From contig RXJD01000037.1 in assembly GCA_003987775.1 (NCBI GenBank), positions 148,710-212,709 of the forward strand: a stretch of DNA of 64,000 nt, read 5' to 3'. Below, one piece after another: positions 24,895 to 33,440 of this stretch. Numbering within the stretch: position 1 is the stretch's first letter; each line of letters begins with the position of its first letter. This DNA is from Mycobacterium sp. (GTDB lineage: Bacteria > Actinomycetota > Actinomycetes > Mycobacteriales > Mycobacteriaceae). Below the pieces are notes generated by a model. It did not search any database and had not been told where the DNA came from. It saw only the letters and a program-made list of their open reading frames with translations. The translations under genes were made by a program, and so were the position numbers.

Positions 24895-25919
24895 CGCGGC
24901 GTGCACCTTCCCGACGGCTGACCGATCACCTTGACGTAAACCGGTTGTCCGCCTTTGCCGTTCACCTTCAAAATCAGGTCGCACAGGTAAAAGCTGAAGA
25001 AGTCGCCGTGCAGGCCCTGCCGGTTGAGCATCTGATAGGCATCGGGCAGGGTGTTGAGCAGATCGTCGAAGTAGTCGTGATCGGCCAGCACGAGACTCGC
25101 GATGCGGTCCGACTCGTGCAGGACTTTTCCGAGCGGTTGGCGTCCCTGTGCCAGCAGATCGGCGAGGGAGCCGGCGGCCGCGTTGCTGTAGGCCAGCGAC
25201 GTGCTGATGTCCTGCCTGTGGTCGGCCAGCGTCGCCAGCAATTGCGACAACGAGTCCACGGCCTTGGCGAATTGGGTGCTCTGATCGCCGAGGGATCCCA
25301 TCACGGTGTTCAGGTTCACGATGACCTGCCCGATCAGCTGACCCCGATCGGCGAGCGTGTTCGTCAACGCCGCGGTGCGCACCAGGACCGAGTTGATGGT
25401 GGCGCCCTCACCCTGGAACGCCTTGATCAGTTCGCTGGACAATACGTTGACCTGCTGGGGATCCAGCGCGTGGAACAACGGCCGGAAACCGCCGATCAAG
25501 GCGTCCAGGTCCAGCGCGGGGGCGGTCCGGGCCAGCGGGATCGTGCCCCCGGGGGGAAGTTGCCGCGCGCTGCCGACACCTTCCTCGAGGGCCAGGTAGC
25601 GCCCACCGATCAGATTCTGATACCTGACGACCGCGCGGGTGCCCTCGGTGAGAACCACCGAGTCGTCTGCGCTGAAGTCGACGAGTGCGGTGCCGTCGTC
25701 CTGGATCGCGATCTTCTTGACCTGGCCGACCTCCACCCCCGCGATGCGCACGAAGTTGTCGGCTTCCAGACCCGAGACATTGCTGAACTGTGCCCGGTAT
25801 TGCCTTTCTTTCCCGAACCGCAGGTCAGCGAAAATCGCCAGCATGGCGGCCAGGCCCAGGACGCACACGGCCATGAAGATGGCGAGCCGCCAGATCGCCC
25901 CTGGCACAGTCATTCTCAC
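24891..25919 (-). CDS. mceB: MCE family protein, MceB position
   Basis: A 342-residue MCE subunit from GTG 25919 (an ATG two codons in is the alternative). The N-terminal anchor is IWRLAIFMAVCVLGLAAML. The MCE domain at ~40-120 has FSNVSGLEADNFVRIAGVEVGQVKKIAIQ. A helical shaft with LNTVMGSLGDQSTQFAKAVDSLSQLLATLADHR continues to the C-terminus (VKVIGQPSGRCTPR), with no Pro-rich tail, as usual for MceB. It starts 19 bases after the mceA stop. Confidence 0.92.
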   Translation of the reverse strand: MRMTVPGAIWRLAIFMAVCVLGLAAMLAIFADLRFGKERQYRAQFSNVSGLEADNFVRIAGVEVGQVKKIAIQDDGTALVDFSADDSVVLTEGTRAVVRYQNLIGGRYLALEEGVGSARQLPPGGTIPLARTAPALDLDALIGGFRPLFHALDPQQVNVLSSELIKAFQGEGATINSVLVRTAALTNTLADRGQLIGQVIVNLNTVMGSLGDQSTQFAKAVDSLSQLLATLADHRQDISTSLAYSNAAAGSLADLLAQGRQPLGKVLHESDRIASLVLADHDYFDDLLNTLPDAYQMLNRQGLHGDFFSFYLCDLILKVNGKGGQPVYVKVIGQPSGRCTPR

Positions 25920-25937
25920 GTGGGCTGCTCCTCTGGT

Positions 25938-27359
25938 TCAGTGCCCGCTCGGGGTGGGTTGCACCTGAGCCGGGAAGGGCGGCACGAACGGCTCGGATCC
26001 CGGCGGCGCAGGGCCGGGTTCGCGCGGTGCGCCCGCCGGAGGTGCCGGCGGCAGGCCCGGATACAGCGGCGTTCCGTCCGGTGCGTATTGCACGGCGCCG
26101 TAGGGCGGCGCCCCCGGATAGGGAATGGGTCCGGGCGCAGGCCCTCCCGGATAGCGGATGCTGGGTGGCTCGGGTATCCCCCGGGTGACCGGGAGATAGT
26201 CCGCGTAGGCCGGGAAGGCGATCCCCGGGTTGGGCCGGATATCGAGGCCGGTTCCCCAACCGGTGTCCGTGATGAGCTGCCGCAGAGGCCAATTGGCTGC
26301 CACGTCAGGCAAGGATCCACAACCGGGTTTACCGCCCGGGCCGCCCTTGGCACCGACGATCGGGAGGTTCTCCGGGTAGCGGTACTGATCGGCACCGAAC
26401 AGCGGAGTGCTGTCGATGACCAGCGAGTAGCCGTTCGCGCCGCCGGTTGCGTCGAGATATCCGGTGTCCAGAGCGAGCTTTGCGCCGACCAGCATGCACG
26501 TCAGTCCGGGGTTGTACTTCATCAGCAGGCTGGTGGTGGGCTCCAGCAGGTTCACGGCGCGGATCAGGTTGTCTCTGTTGGCTCCCAGCACTTGAATACC
26601 GCTGCGGGACAACCCGATGACGTCGGCGAGCAATGCGTCCAGCGCCGGTGCGTCGGAGATGGTCGAGCTGGTCACACTGGCCCCGTCCAGTGCCCGCAGA
26701 ATGTCCTGTGCCGCAGCGCTGTAGGTGTCGGCGGCGCGTCCGCCCGCCCGGGTGTCAGCGCGGATGGTCTCGGCTCGCGGGTTGACCGACAACAGCACCT
26801 GGTTGGCGTCGGTGATGCCCTGCCCGATCGCCGCGCCGTGACCGCGCAATCCTTCGGCCAGTGCGGACAGCACGCCGTTCAACTTGGCCGGGTCGATCTG
26901 GCTGAGCACCTTGACCAGGTTGGCGAACATGGTGTTGACCTCGGTGCCGACGCTGTCGACCCTGATCGACGCACCGGCGGCCAGGCGCCGGCCACTGGGG
27001 TCCCTCGGGTAGACCAGGTCGACGTATTTGGCGCTGAACAGCGTGGTCGCCCGGATCCGGGCTCCCACGTTTGCCGGGATGTACTTGACCTGCCCCGGGT
27101 AGATGTCCAGCCTGATGCGCACTTCGCCGTTGCCGGTGCTGATGGCGCCCACCCGGCCCACTTGCACGCCGCGCATCTTGACCTTGCCGCCGCGTTCCAT
27201 CACCAGCCCCGCCCGGTCCGAGATCAGCGTCACCGGAACGTAGGATTTGAGCGACCCGCTGAACAGCGCCGAGGTCGCGAGCACCACGCCGGTCGTCGAC
27301 ACCAGAAGTATCAGGGTCCACCAGGCGGGATGCATTCCCCCAGGACGTGATTCCTGCAT
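25938..27359 (-). CDS. mceA: MCE family protein, MceA position
   Basis: A 473-residue MCE subunit. ATG 27359 follows GGGGGAGGC; the reading frame is open further upstream but overlaps yrbEB. Anchor residues ~11-33, then the MCE domain at ~40-120 (VTLISDRAGLVMERGGKVKMRGVQVGRVGAI). The shaft and a central SLVIDSTPLFGADQYRYPENLP region resemble other MceA proteins. The last ~70 residues are very Pro-rich (PYPGAPPYGAVQYAPDGTPL). It is the founding 'entry' subunit of the system. The sequence alone does not tell me which numbered mycobacterial mce operon (mce1-8) this is. Confidence 0.92.
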   Translation of the reverse strand: MQESRPGGMHPAWWTLILLVSTTGVVLATSALFSGSLKSYVPVTLISDRAGLVMERGGKVKMRGVQVGRVGAISTGNGEVRIRLDIYPGQVKYIPANVGARIRATTLFSAKYVDLVYPRDPSGRRLAAGASIRVDSVGTEVNTMFANLVKVLSQIDPAKLNGVLSALAEGLRGHGAAIGQGITDANQVLLSVNPRAETIRADTRAGGRAADTYSAAAQDILRALDGASVTSSTISDAPALDALLADVIGLSRSGIQVLGANRDNLIRAVNLLEPTTSLLMKYNPGLTCMLVGAKLALDTGYLDATGGANGYSLVIDSTPLFGADQYRYPENLPIVGAKGGPGGKPGCGSLPDVAANWPLRQLITDTGWGTGLDIRPNPGIAFPAYADYLPVTRGIPEPPSIRYPGGPAPGPIPYPGAPPYGAVQYAPDGTPLYPGLPPAPPAGAPREPGPAPPGSEPFVPPFPAQVQPTPSGH

Positions 27360-27379
27360 GCCTCCCCCGCTCTGCCGGA

Positions 27380-28237
27380 CTAGCCCGACAAGTTGAAGTG
27401 GCCGGACTGTCCGTGAACGGACAGCGAAATCGCCAGCACCACAAGGGTCAACACGATCAGCGAGGTACGGACCGAATGGCCCACGGCCTCCCCCACTCCG
27501 GCGGGCCCACCGCGGGCGGTATATCCGTAATAGGTGTGTACCAACATGATTGCGATGGCGGCGACGATCACCGTGACGAACGACCAGAGCAGATCGATCG
27601 AATTGAGGAAGGTGTGGAAGTAGTGGTCGTACACACCGGTGGACTGGCCGTACAACCGGGTGGTTCCGAACCGGGCGGCCTGGAAGGCGCACACCACGGC
27701 CACGCAGTACAGCGGGATGACCACCGCCACCCCTGCCACCACCCGGGTGGAGACCAGGTAGGCGACCGAACGGACGGCCATCACCTCGAGCGCATCGATC
27801 TCATCGGCGATGCTCATCGCCCCGAGCTGCGCGGTGGCACCGGCACCGATGGTGGCGGCCAGACCGACACCGGCCACCGCCGGCGCGATGATCCGGACGT
27901 TGACGTAGGCGGAGATGAAGCCGGTCATCGCCTCCACGCCGATGCCCGAGAGTTGGTTGTAGCCCTGCACGGCGATGACCGCACCGGTCGACAAGGTGAG
28001 GAAGCCGACGATCACCACCGTGCCACCGATCACGGCGAGCGCACCGGTGCCCAGGCTCATCTGGGCGACCAGCCGCACGATCTCCCGGCCGTAACGCCCG
28101 AAGGCCGTACGCATTTCGGCGAATGTCCTGATGTAGAAGGCCACTTGGGTGCCCACGTGGTTCCAGCTCGCCGCCACGCCTTTTGCCGGCCCGCTCAGCC
28201 AGGCGAGTCGATTGATCACCGCGCCGTCGTCACTCAT
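27380..28237 (-). CDS. yrbEB: YrbEB permease of the mce system
   Basis: A 285-residue MlaE-type integral membrane permease. ATG 28237 overlaps the yrbEA stop as ATGA. It has five to six hydrophobic helices, the conserved loop ATIGAGATAQLGAMSIADEIDALEVMAVRSVAYLV (the EExDAL coupling region that contacts the ATPase MceG), and a C-terminal GPAGVGEAVGHSVRTSL. With YrbEA it forms the membrane channel powered by MceG, which is encoded elsewhere in mycobacterial genomes. Confidence 0.93.
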   Translation of the reverse strand: MSDDGAVINRLAWLSGPAKGVAASWNHVGTQVAFYIRTFAEMRTAFGRYGREIVRLVAQMSLGTGALAVIGGTVVIVGFLTLSTGAVIAVQGYNQLSGIGVEAMTGFISAYVNVRIIAPAVAGVGLAATIGAGATAQLGAMSIADEIDALEVMAVRSVAYLVSTRVVAGVAVVIPLYCVAVVCAFQAARFGTTRLYGQSTGVYDHYFHTFLNSIDLLWSFVTVIVAAIAIMLVHTYYGYTARGGPAGVGEAVGHSVRTSLIVLTLVVLAISLSVHGQSGHFNLSG

Positions 28238-29004
28238 TGCGGCCCCGTGTAGAAAACCGCCGTGGCGACGATGTTGATCAGGAACAGGGCGATGAACGAG
28301 TAGACGACCGTCTCGTTGACCGCGTTGCCCACCCCTTGCGGCCCCTTGCTCACGGAAATGCCCTTGTAGCAGGCGATCAGGGCCGCCGCCATGCCGAACA
28401 GCGCTCCCTTGACCAATCCGAGGATCAGGTCGGGCAGGTGGGTGATCAAGGTCAGTCCCGCGGCGAAGGCCCCGGGCGTGACGTGCTGGACGAACACCGA
28501 GAACACGAAGGAACCGGCCATACCCACCAGCGTCACCAACGACACCAGGGACACCGCGACCACGGTGGCGGCTAACACGCGGGGTGCCGCCAATCGGCGA
28601 ATCGGGTCGACACCCATCACCCGCAAGGCGTTGAGCTCGTCGTGAATCGCGCGGGAACCGAGATCGGCGCACATCGCGGTCGCTCCGGTGCCGGCTACGA
28701 CGAGAACCGTCACCACCGGGCCGATCTGGGTCACCGAGGCGGTGGCCGCGCCGGTTCCGGAGAAATCGGCAGCACCGAATTCCACCAGCAGGATGTTGAG
28801 GGTGAAGACCACCAGCACGGTGAACGGAATGGTCAGCAGCAGCGTCGGAATCAACGAGACCCGCGCCACGAACCAGCTTTGCATGAGGAATTCGCGCCAC
28901 GGGAAGGGCAATTTGAACATCGCCACGAAGGTGTCCAGTGACATCGCGAAGAACTCGCCGACGGACCGCAACGGCCTGGTGACCCTCTCGTCGATCGAAA
29001 CCAT
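28234..29004 (-). CDS. yrbEA: YrbEA permease of the mce system
   Basis: A 256-residue MlaE-type permease and first gene of the eight-gene operon. ATG 29004 is preceded by GAGGGAAG. Its coupling loop is MCADLGSRAIHDELNALRVMGVDPIRRLAAPRVLA, and the C-terminal half has KGPQGVGNAVNETVVYSFIALFLINI. The 203-bp gap to the divergent Hsp70-like gene must hold the operon promoter. No accessory mam genes follow mceF, and no TetR/GntR (mce regulator) gene is adjacent. Confidence 0.93.
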   Translation of the reverse strand: MVSIDERVTRPLRSVGEFFAMSLDTFVAMFKLPFPWREFLMQSWFVARVSLIPTLLLTIPFTVLVVFTLNILLVEFGAADFSGTGAATASVTQIGPVVTVLVVAGTGATAMCADLGSRAIHDELNALRVMGVDPIRRLAAPRVLAATVVAVSLVSLVTLVGMAGSFVFSVFVQHVTPGAFAAGLTLITHLPDLILGLVKGALFGMAAALIACYKGISVSKGPQGVGNAVNETVVYSFIALFLINIVATAVFYTGPQ

Positions 29005-29207
29005 CGGCGGCTTCCCTCTTCTTTGCGCGATGCCGGCCGGTTCAGCTTGCGAAAGGCACGCGCCGTCGCACTAGGGTCTTAGGTCGCCAACTTCCGTTCC
29101 CGAAAACACTTGCGTATCGGCCGGCCAGGACCACCTCCCGAGTGCCACCACGCCCGTCAGGACCGGTTGGTGCCGAACGGCCTTGCCGGGCCCTAGAATT
29201 GTGCGGA

Positions 29208-30734
29208 ATGAGAGTCGGTATCGACTTCGGGACCACCCACACCGTCGCCGCGATCGTCGACCGTGGCAACTACCCGGTCGTCGCCTACGACGGTGTCGAC
29301 GCGTGGCCGTCGGTGATCGCGGCCAACCCCGACGGCGAGTTGCGCTTCGGTTTGGACGCCGCCGCCGTCCGTCACGAACCCGGCTGGGAGGTGCTCAGGT
29401 CGTTCAAGCGGCTGCTCAACGACGCGGGCCCGCAGACCACGGTGCGACTGGCCGGCCGTGAGCACCGGCTGGCCGAGCTGCTCACCGGGTTCCTCGCGCA
29501 ACTCAAGAGCGATCTGTTGCAGCGCTCGAACGCCGGTGCCGCCCGCGGCGAGGCCGTCCAGGCCGCGATCAGCGTGCCCGCCAATTCGTCCAGCGCGCAA
29601 CGCTTTATGACGCTCGACGCGTTCGCGGCGGCGGGATTCGAGGTCGTCGCACTGTTGAACGAACCGTCCGCAGCGGGCCTGGAATACGCCCACCGTTACC
29701 GCTCCACGATTACCGCCAAGCGCGAGTACGTGCTGATCTACGACCTCGGTGGCGGCACGTTCGACGCCTCGTTGCTGAAAATGGCCGGGCACGTCAATGA
29801 AGTCGTGGTCAGTGAAGGCATTCAGCGCCTGGGCGGCGACGACTTCGACGAGGCGATCGCGCAATTGGTCCTGGCTGATTCGCAGCTGCCCGCGTTGACG
29901 GGCGAACCGTATGAGCTTCTCGTCGAGGAGTGCGCCACCCGTAAAGAGGCGGTCGGCCCGCAGACCCGCCGTTTCCTGGTGGATCTCACCGTTGTCGACG
30001 GGGTCGACCGGCCGCCGTTCTCGTGTCCGATCGACGATGTCTACGCGGCGTGTGCACCCCTTGTCGACAGGACCACGGAGCTTCTGTCGCGCGTCCTGCA
30101 TGACCCGGTCGGGGACGGCCGGGACGTTCCCTGGTCGGAGGTGGCGGGCATCTACGTGGTGGGCGGTGCGGGCAGCTTTCCCATCGTGTCACGCATGCTG
30201 CGCGCGAGCTTCGGCGACAAGCGGGTCAAACGCTCACCGCACCCCTTCGCCGCGACGGCCATCGGGCTTGCCGTCTTCCTCGACACCGAGTCCGGTTTCG
30301 TTCTGTCCGAACGGTTTTCACGGCATTTCGGGGTTTTCCGAGAGGCGGATGAGGGCGCCGACGTCGTCTTCGACCCGATCGTGCCCAAAGACGCCGCGTT
30401 GCCCGCCGACGGACGCACCCCGCTGGTCGTCAGCCGAAAGTACCGGGCGGCGCACAACATCGGGCATTTCCGGTTCGTGGAATGCAGCCGCGTGGTCGAC
30501 GGACGGCCCGACGGCGACGTCACGCCCTATGATCCGGTTTTGTTCCCTTTCGACCCGGCCCTGCGTGAGCGGGACTTGCGCTGCCAACCAGTGGGACGCT
30601 GGCCGGAAGGGCCCGAGGTCGAGGAGATCTACACCGTGGGGCCCAGCGGCGCCGTGGAAGTAACCCTCACCACCGAGCCGACCGGCATCCAACGCACCTT
30701 CCGGCTGGAACGGCGGGGCCATGGAGTTGTATGA
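29208..30734 (+). CDS. Hsp70 family protein with short C-terminal domain
   Basis: A 508-residue actin-fold ATPase. ATG 29208 gives MRVGIDFGTTHTVAAIVDRG with the phosphate-1 loop at the very N-terminus; open frame upstream is ignored. Phosphate 2 is VLIYDLGGGTFDASLL near residue 180, and the adenosine motif is IYVVGGAGSFPIVSRML near 315. After about residue 365 a ~140-residue beta-rich region replaces the usual substrate-binding domain, and the helical lid is absent. That makes it an atypical DnaK relative rather than a housekeeping chaperone. It is divergent from the mce operon, and its last 14 bases overlap the nitroreductase gene. Confidence 0.87.
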   Translation: MRVGIDFGTTHTVAAIVDRGNYPVVAYDGVDAWPSVIAANPDGELRFGLDAAAVRHEPGWEVLRSFKRLLNDAGPQTTVRLAGREHRLAELLTGFLAQLKSDLLQRSNAGAARGEAVQAAISVPANSSSAQRFMTLDAFAAAGFEVVALLNEPSAAGLEYAHRYRSTITAKREYVLIYDLGGGTFDASLLKMAGHVNEVVVSEGIQRLGGDDFDEAIAQLVLADSQLPALTGEPYELLVEECATRKEAVGPQTRRFLVDLTVVDGVDRPPFSCPIDDVYAACAPLVDRTTELLSRVLHDPVGDGRDVPWSEVAGIYVVGGAGSFPIVSRMLRASFGDKRVKRSPHPFAATAIGLAVFLDTESGFVLSERFSRHFGVFREADEGADVVFDPIVPKDAALPADGRTPLVVSRKYRAAHNIGHFRFVECSRVVDGRPDGDVTPYDPVLFPFDPALRERDLRCQPVGRWPEGPEVEEIYTVGPSGAVEVTLTTEPTGIQRTFRLERRGHGVV

Positions 30735-31386
30735 CGTCCTGCGAAGCACCTTCGCGGCGCGGGAATTCACCGACGACCCGTTGCCCGACGACGTGTTGTA
30801 CCGGATCTTCGACAATGCCCGGTTCGCGCCCAGCGGCGGCAACCGGCAGGGCGCCCACATCACGGTGGTGCGTGACGCCGCGACACGCCGTCGGCTCGCA
30901 GAACTGGGCGCACCCGCTGCCCGCCGCTATTTCGCCCAGCTGACGGCAGGCGAAAACCCCTGGAACCCAGTGCATCCCAGCGCGGTGCCCACAGAGGTCA
31001 TCGACGACACCGAGATTCCGCAGACGTTCGTCGCGCCGATGGTCAACGCCCCCGTCGTCCTGGTCGTCTCGGTGGACCTCACTGTGGTGGCCGCCCTGGA
31101 CCAGGACCTGGACCGCGTCGGCCTGGCGGGCGGCGCGTCCGTGTACCCCCTGGTGTGGAGCATCCTGCTGGCGGCCCGCAACGAAGGATACGGCGGCACG
31201 ATCACGACCATGGCGATCCCGCAGGAAGACGAGATCCGGCGGCTGCTCGGAATTCCCGGCACGCACGCGGTCGCGGCGATCGTCCCGCTGGGCAAGCCGC
31301 CGCGCCAGCTGACCAAGCTGCGCCGGCAGCCGGTCGCCGACTTCGTCACCCGCGAACGTTTCGACGGCACGGCCTTCGCCGGCTGA
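30721..31386 (+). CDS. Nitroreductase family FMN-dependent oxidoreductase
   Basis: A 221-residue FMN protein starting at ATG 30721 inside the end of the Hsp70-like gene (14-base overlap in another frame). Family features are the opening MELYDVLRSTFAAREFTDDPLPDDVL, the FMN-binding segment FAPSGGNRQGAH, and the C-terminal ARNEGYGGTITTMAIPQEDEIRRLLGIPGTHAVAAIVPLG. It would transfer hydride from NAD(P)H to nitro, quinone or flavin substrates. Overlap with the chaperone-like gene implies co-expression; the functional link is unknown. Confidence 0.9.
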   Translation: MELYDVLRSTFAAREFTDDPLPDDVLYRIFDNARFAPSGGNRQGAHITVVRDAATRRRLAELGAPAARRYFAQLTAGENPWNPVHPSAVPTEVIDDTEIPQTFVAPMVNAPVVLVVSVDLTVVAALDQDLDRVGLAGGASVYPLVWSILLAARNEGYGGTITTMAIPQEDEIRRLLGIPGTHAVAAIVPLGKPPRQLTKLRRQPVADFVTRERFDGTAFAG

Positions 31387-31395
31387 ATCCGCCTC

Positions 31396-32094
31396 TCAGA
31401 CGGCCTTGGTGGTTCCGACGTAGGACACCACCACGTCGGACTCGTCGGTGATCCGGGTCAGCGTCGAGTAGGAGCGGATGAACGACTGCCCGACGCATCC
31501 GTCGATCTTGATGTGGAAGTCACTGATCATGATCCACGGGTTGGGGCCCTTGAACTCCTTGCGCACCACTGGCACCACGACGACGAACCCGGGCTTCATG
31601 CCCACACTGACCACGCCGTTGTAGGAGCCGGTGATCAGCGGCAGCAGAACCGGAGGCTGGCCCGGTCCGAGCGGCAGCTCCGCGCCGAGCGAGGGAGCGA
31701 TACCGCCACCGTTGGCCATGGTGACGCCGTTGGCCGTACTCATGTCGATCCCACAGCCGATCTCGTAGCCCACTTCCAAGATGCCGTGCGGCGGTTCCGG
31801 CCCGACCAGCGATGCGACGAATACTCCGCTGGAGAGGTATTCGCGGGACGAGGCAGCGGTGGTCAGCGGCGCGACGGGTACCTGCCTCTCGTCCTTCGCG
31901 CCCAGGGCCAGGGTCCAGCCGTCGGGGGTGTTGACCCGCGCCGGCGTGCCGGGCGGCAGAACACCGTCGGCCGGCGACCCCGTGCCGGAGACCGGTTCGG
32001 CGCCGGGCTGCGCACCCGACGGAGCCGCGGGCGTCGCCAGAAAAAGGCACACAGCGAATACCGCAGCACGGCGAACAACCGCGGAAATCGGCAT
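31396..32094 (-). CDS. MspA family porin
   Basis: A 232-residue secreted protein. ATG 32094 is chosen; a GTG one codon upstream is possible. The signal peptide is ~1-29 (VVRRAAVFAVCLFLATPAAPSGAQ). The mature chain shows MspA-type features: DGWTLALGAKDERQVPVAPLTTAASSREYLSSGVFVASL, EVGYEIGCGIDMS and GCVGQSFIRSYSTLT. MspA proteins form octameric beta-barrel pores across the mycobacterial outer membrane. Compared with the ~184-residue mature MspA it has an extra ~25-residue linker after the signal. The family is absent from M. tuberculosis, supporting a non-tuberculous species. Confidence 0.85.
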   Translation of the reverse strand: MPISAVVRRAAVFAVCLFLATPAAPSGAQPGAEPVSGTGSPADGVLPPGTPARVNTPDGWTLALGAKDERQVPVAPLTTAASSREYLSSGVFVASLVGPEPPHGILEVGYEIGCGIDMSTANGVTMANGGGIAPSLGAELPLGPGQPPVLLPLITGSYNGVVSVGMKPGFVVVVPVVRKEFKGPNPWIMISDFHIKIDGCVGQSFIRSYSTLTRITDESDVVVSYVGTTKAV

Positions 32095-32148
32095 CACGGC
32101 CTACACGCTAGGCACGGCGGGAGGACTCTCCGGGCTTGCTACGGGCAG

Positions 32149-32161
32149 CAACTCAGAGTTG
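32149..32161. promoter_or_regulatory. Inverted repeat upstream of the porin gene
   Basis: CAACTC-A-GAGTTG, exact 6-bp arms with one base between, 55 bases before the porin start on the minus strand. A possible operator; no regulator gene is adjacent. Confidence 0.35.
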
Positions 32162-32209
32162 TTGCGCGTTTGTAGCTGGTTTGCGACCCAAAGACGGGAA
32201 GCTGGACAA

Positions 32210-32223
32210 ACTCGCCGGCGAGT
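32210..32223. promoter_or_regulatory. 14-bp palindrome before the small secreted protein
   Basis: ACTCGCCGGCGAGT is a perfect palindrome 52 bases before the start at 32275. It lies in the divergent gap shared with the porin gene, so it may act on either. Confidence 0.4.
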
Positions 32224-32274
32224 AGACTTCGCGCTTAGCCGGCAAATCGTGCTATTCCGCGGGGAGGGCAGCCT

Positions 32275-32538
32275 ATGACACGTCAGAGGTTCGCTTCGGC
32301 TCTCTTCGCCGTCCTGATCGCGGTATCGGCCCTGGTGAATAGCACCGGCGTCGCGAACGCGGACCCGGAGGACGCGGCACCGCAGATCATCGACGACCTG
32401 CTCATCATCGTTCCGGGGTTGACGATCGATCCCCGCGACCGCGACGCCGCGGAGAAGGGCCCCGGAGCCAAGGACTGGACCGGTAGCGGCATGTACTGTC
32501 AGAACCGAAACGTCAAGTGCCAGAAGATGGGATTCTAG
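32275..32538 (+). CDS. Small secreted hypothetical protein
   Basis: An 87-residue precursor starting at ATG 32275 behind GGGGAGGG. A Sec signal (MTRQRFASALFAVLIAVSAL) ends near the ANA-D cleavage site at about residue 29. The mature ~58 residues contain DPEDAAPQIIDDLLIIVPGLTIDPRDRDAAEK and two cysteines in MYCQNRNVKCQKMGF, which could form one disulfide. I recognise no family. It is divergent from the porin and followed by an SDR gene after 71 bases. Confidence 0.75.
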   Translation: MTRQRFASALFAVLIAVSALVNSTGVANADPEDAAPQIIDDLLIIVPGLTIDPRDRDAAEKGPGAKDWTGSGMYCQNRNVKCQKMGF

Positions 32539-32609
32539 GTTATCCCTCACGTCGCGAATTCCGTTCTGCCTGCTGGCTTTAACGCCTCTGACCGGAAGGA
32601 AAGTCGCCG

Positions 32610-33440
32610 TTGTCCACCTGGCTCATCACGGGTTGTTCGACCGGACTTGGCCGCGCCCTCGCCGAAGCGGTAATCGACGCCGGCCATAACGTCGTCGTCA
32701 CCGCACGCGACGTCACGAAAGTCACCGACCTGGCCGACGCCGCCTCCGACCGCACGCTGGCGCTCCCCCTCGACGTCACCGACGCGGACCAGATCAGCGC
32801 GGCGGTGCACCAGGCGCAGGAGCGGTTCGACGGTATCGACGTGCTGGTGAACAACGCCGGCTACGGGTATCGCGCGGCCATCGAAGAAGGTGAAGACGCG
32901 GCGGTGCGCGCGCTGTTCGACACGCACTTCTTCGGCGCCGTCGCCATGATCAAGGCGGTGCTGCCAGGGATGCGGGAGCGCCGCTCGGGTGCGATTGTCA
33001 ACATCTCCTCCATCGGCGTGCAGTTGACGCCGGTGGGATCGGGTTACTACTCGGCCGCCAAGGCCGCCATCGAAGGCATGAGCGGTGCTCTGCACGGCGA
33101 GCTTGCGCCGCTGGGCATTTCGGTCACCGTGGTCGAACCCGGAGCCTTCCGAACCGATTTCGCCGGGCGCTCGCTGACGCAGTCGTCCAGCGTCATCGAC
33201 GATTACGCCGACACCGCGGGACGCCGTCGCATCGAGAACGACACCATGCACGGCAATCAGATCGGCGACCCCGCCAAGGCGGCCAGGGTGATCATCGCCG
33301 CGGTCGAGTCCGACGAACCTCCCGCCTTCCTGCTGCTGGGTGAAGACGCGCTGTTCTCCTACCGCCACATCGCCGAGCGGAGGGCAGCCGAGATCGCGGC
33401 CTGGGAAGAGCGCACCGTCTCCACCAACCTGGACAGCTGA
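32610..33440 (+). CDS. SDR family oxidoreductase
   Basis: A 276-residue short-chain dehydrogenase from TTG 32610 (GGAAGG 11 bases upstream). It has the NADP-type glycine motif TGCSTGLGR at ~8-16, NNAGYGY near 86, and catalytic Ser/Tyr/Lys in NISSIGVQLTPVGSGYYSAAKAA. A C-terminal ETEP-like region (VEPGAFRTDFAGRSL) resembles oxidoreductases of the YhdF/DltE type. The stop overlaps the next gene by one base (TGATG), suggesting an operon. Substrate unknown. Confidence 0.9.
   Translation: MSTWLITGCSTGLGRALAEAVIDAGHNVVVTARDVTKVTDLADAASDRTLALPLDVTDADQISAAVHQAQERFDGIDVLVNNAGYGYRAAIEEGEDAAVRALFDTHFFGAVAMIKAVLPGMRERRSGAIVNISSIGVQLTPVGSGYYSAAKAAIEGMSGALHGELAPLGISVTVVEPGAFRTDFAGRSLTQSSSVIDDYADTAGRRRIENDTMHGNQIGDPAKAARVIIAAVESDEPPAFLLLGEDALFSYRHIAERRAAEIAAWEERTVSTNLDS

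Noticed and set aside
24945-27350. 801-codon open frame on the plus strand
   Set aside because: Antisense to mceA and mceB, whose MCE domains and coupled starts are unambiguous; composition shadow.
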